A stretch of 5,186 bases of DNA from JAHBVH01 sp034437715. Its GTDB lineage: Bacteria; Chloroflexota; Anaerolineae; Caldilineales; Caldilineaceae. A model generated the notes under the pieces. The model searched no databases. It was given only the letters and a program-made list of their open reading frames with translations, and was not told where the DNA came from. The position numbers and the translations under genes are program-made. Of the stretch, positions 5,161-5,186 are shown one piece after another (position 1 is the stretch's first letter; each line of letters starts with the position of its first letter). The stretch spans positions 1-5,186 of the forward strand of contig DAOTTR010000759.1 in NCBI GenBank assembly GCA_034437715.1. Reading direction: 5' to 3'.

Positions 5161-5182
5161 GCCGCCGGTTTCAACCGGTGGT
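5161..5182. repeat. Palindrome at the right edge of the window
   Basis: CCGGTT-TC-AACCGG (5165-5178) is a perfect 6-bp inverted repeat. Outward it continues with two G-C pairs and two G-T wobbles to 5161 and 5182, giving a 10-bp RNA stem. It is the third palindrome of the 30-bp-phased series and may continue past the window end. Confidence 0.6.
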
Positions 5183-5186
5183 ATCC

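Overview
The window looks like chromosomal DNA from a moderately GC-rich, free-living bacterium. The best guess is Chloroflexota (Roseiflexus/Herpetosiphon-like lineages). That guess rests on a mevalonate-pathway decarboxylase of the type found there, combined with intergenic spaces full of palindromic repeats. It is an inference: no rRNA or phylogenetic marker is present.

Layout, left to right. (1) 1-246 is non-coding and holds two palindromic elements. (2) 247-1194 (-) encodes a DppC/OppC-type ABC transporter permease with no partner subunit beside it. (3) 1195-1975 is a 781-bp gene-free stretch. It carries a 40-bp tandem repeat built from small hairpins, an inverted copy of its end module, a separate 15-bp-stem hairpin, and a promoter close to the next gene. 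(4) 1976-3300 (+) is a two-gene operon: an unrecognised 99-residue protein whose stop codon overlaps the start of a diphosphomevalonate/phosphomevalonate decarboxylase gene (isoprenoid synthesis). (5) 3346-4671 (-) encodes a PLP-dependent DegT/DnrJ/EryC1/StrS aminotransferase, convergent with the decarboxylase. (6) 4672-4882 is a compact divergent regulatory region with one good promoter on each strand and a perfect 19-bp palindrome over the predicted start of the rightward transcript. (7) 4883-5143 (+) encodes a Phd/YefM-family antitoxin with no toxin visible. A palindromic terminator overlaps its stop codon, and two more palindromes flank the terminator at exact 30-bp spacing.

The genes do not form one pathway. 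The clearest functional units are the translationally coupled pair at 1976-3300 and the apparently self-regulated antitoxin. The most distinctive aspect is the repeat content: several unrelated palindromes share a GTAG tetranucleotide directly before the hairpin, which is the layout of REP/BIME elements mobilised by RAYT (TnpA-REP) transposases. I found no convincing evidence for a wholly new multi-gene system.
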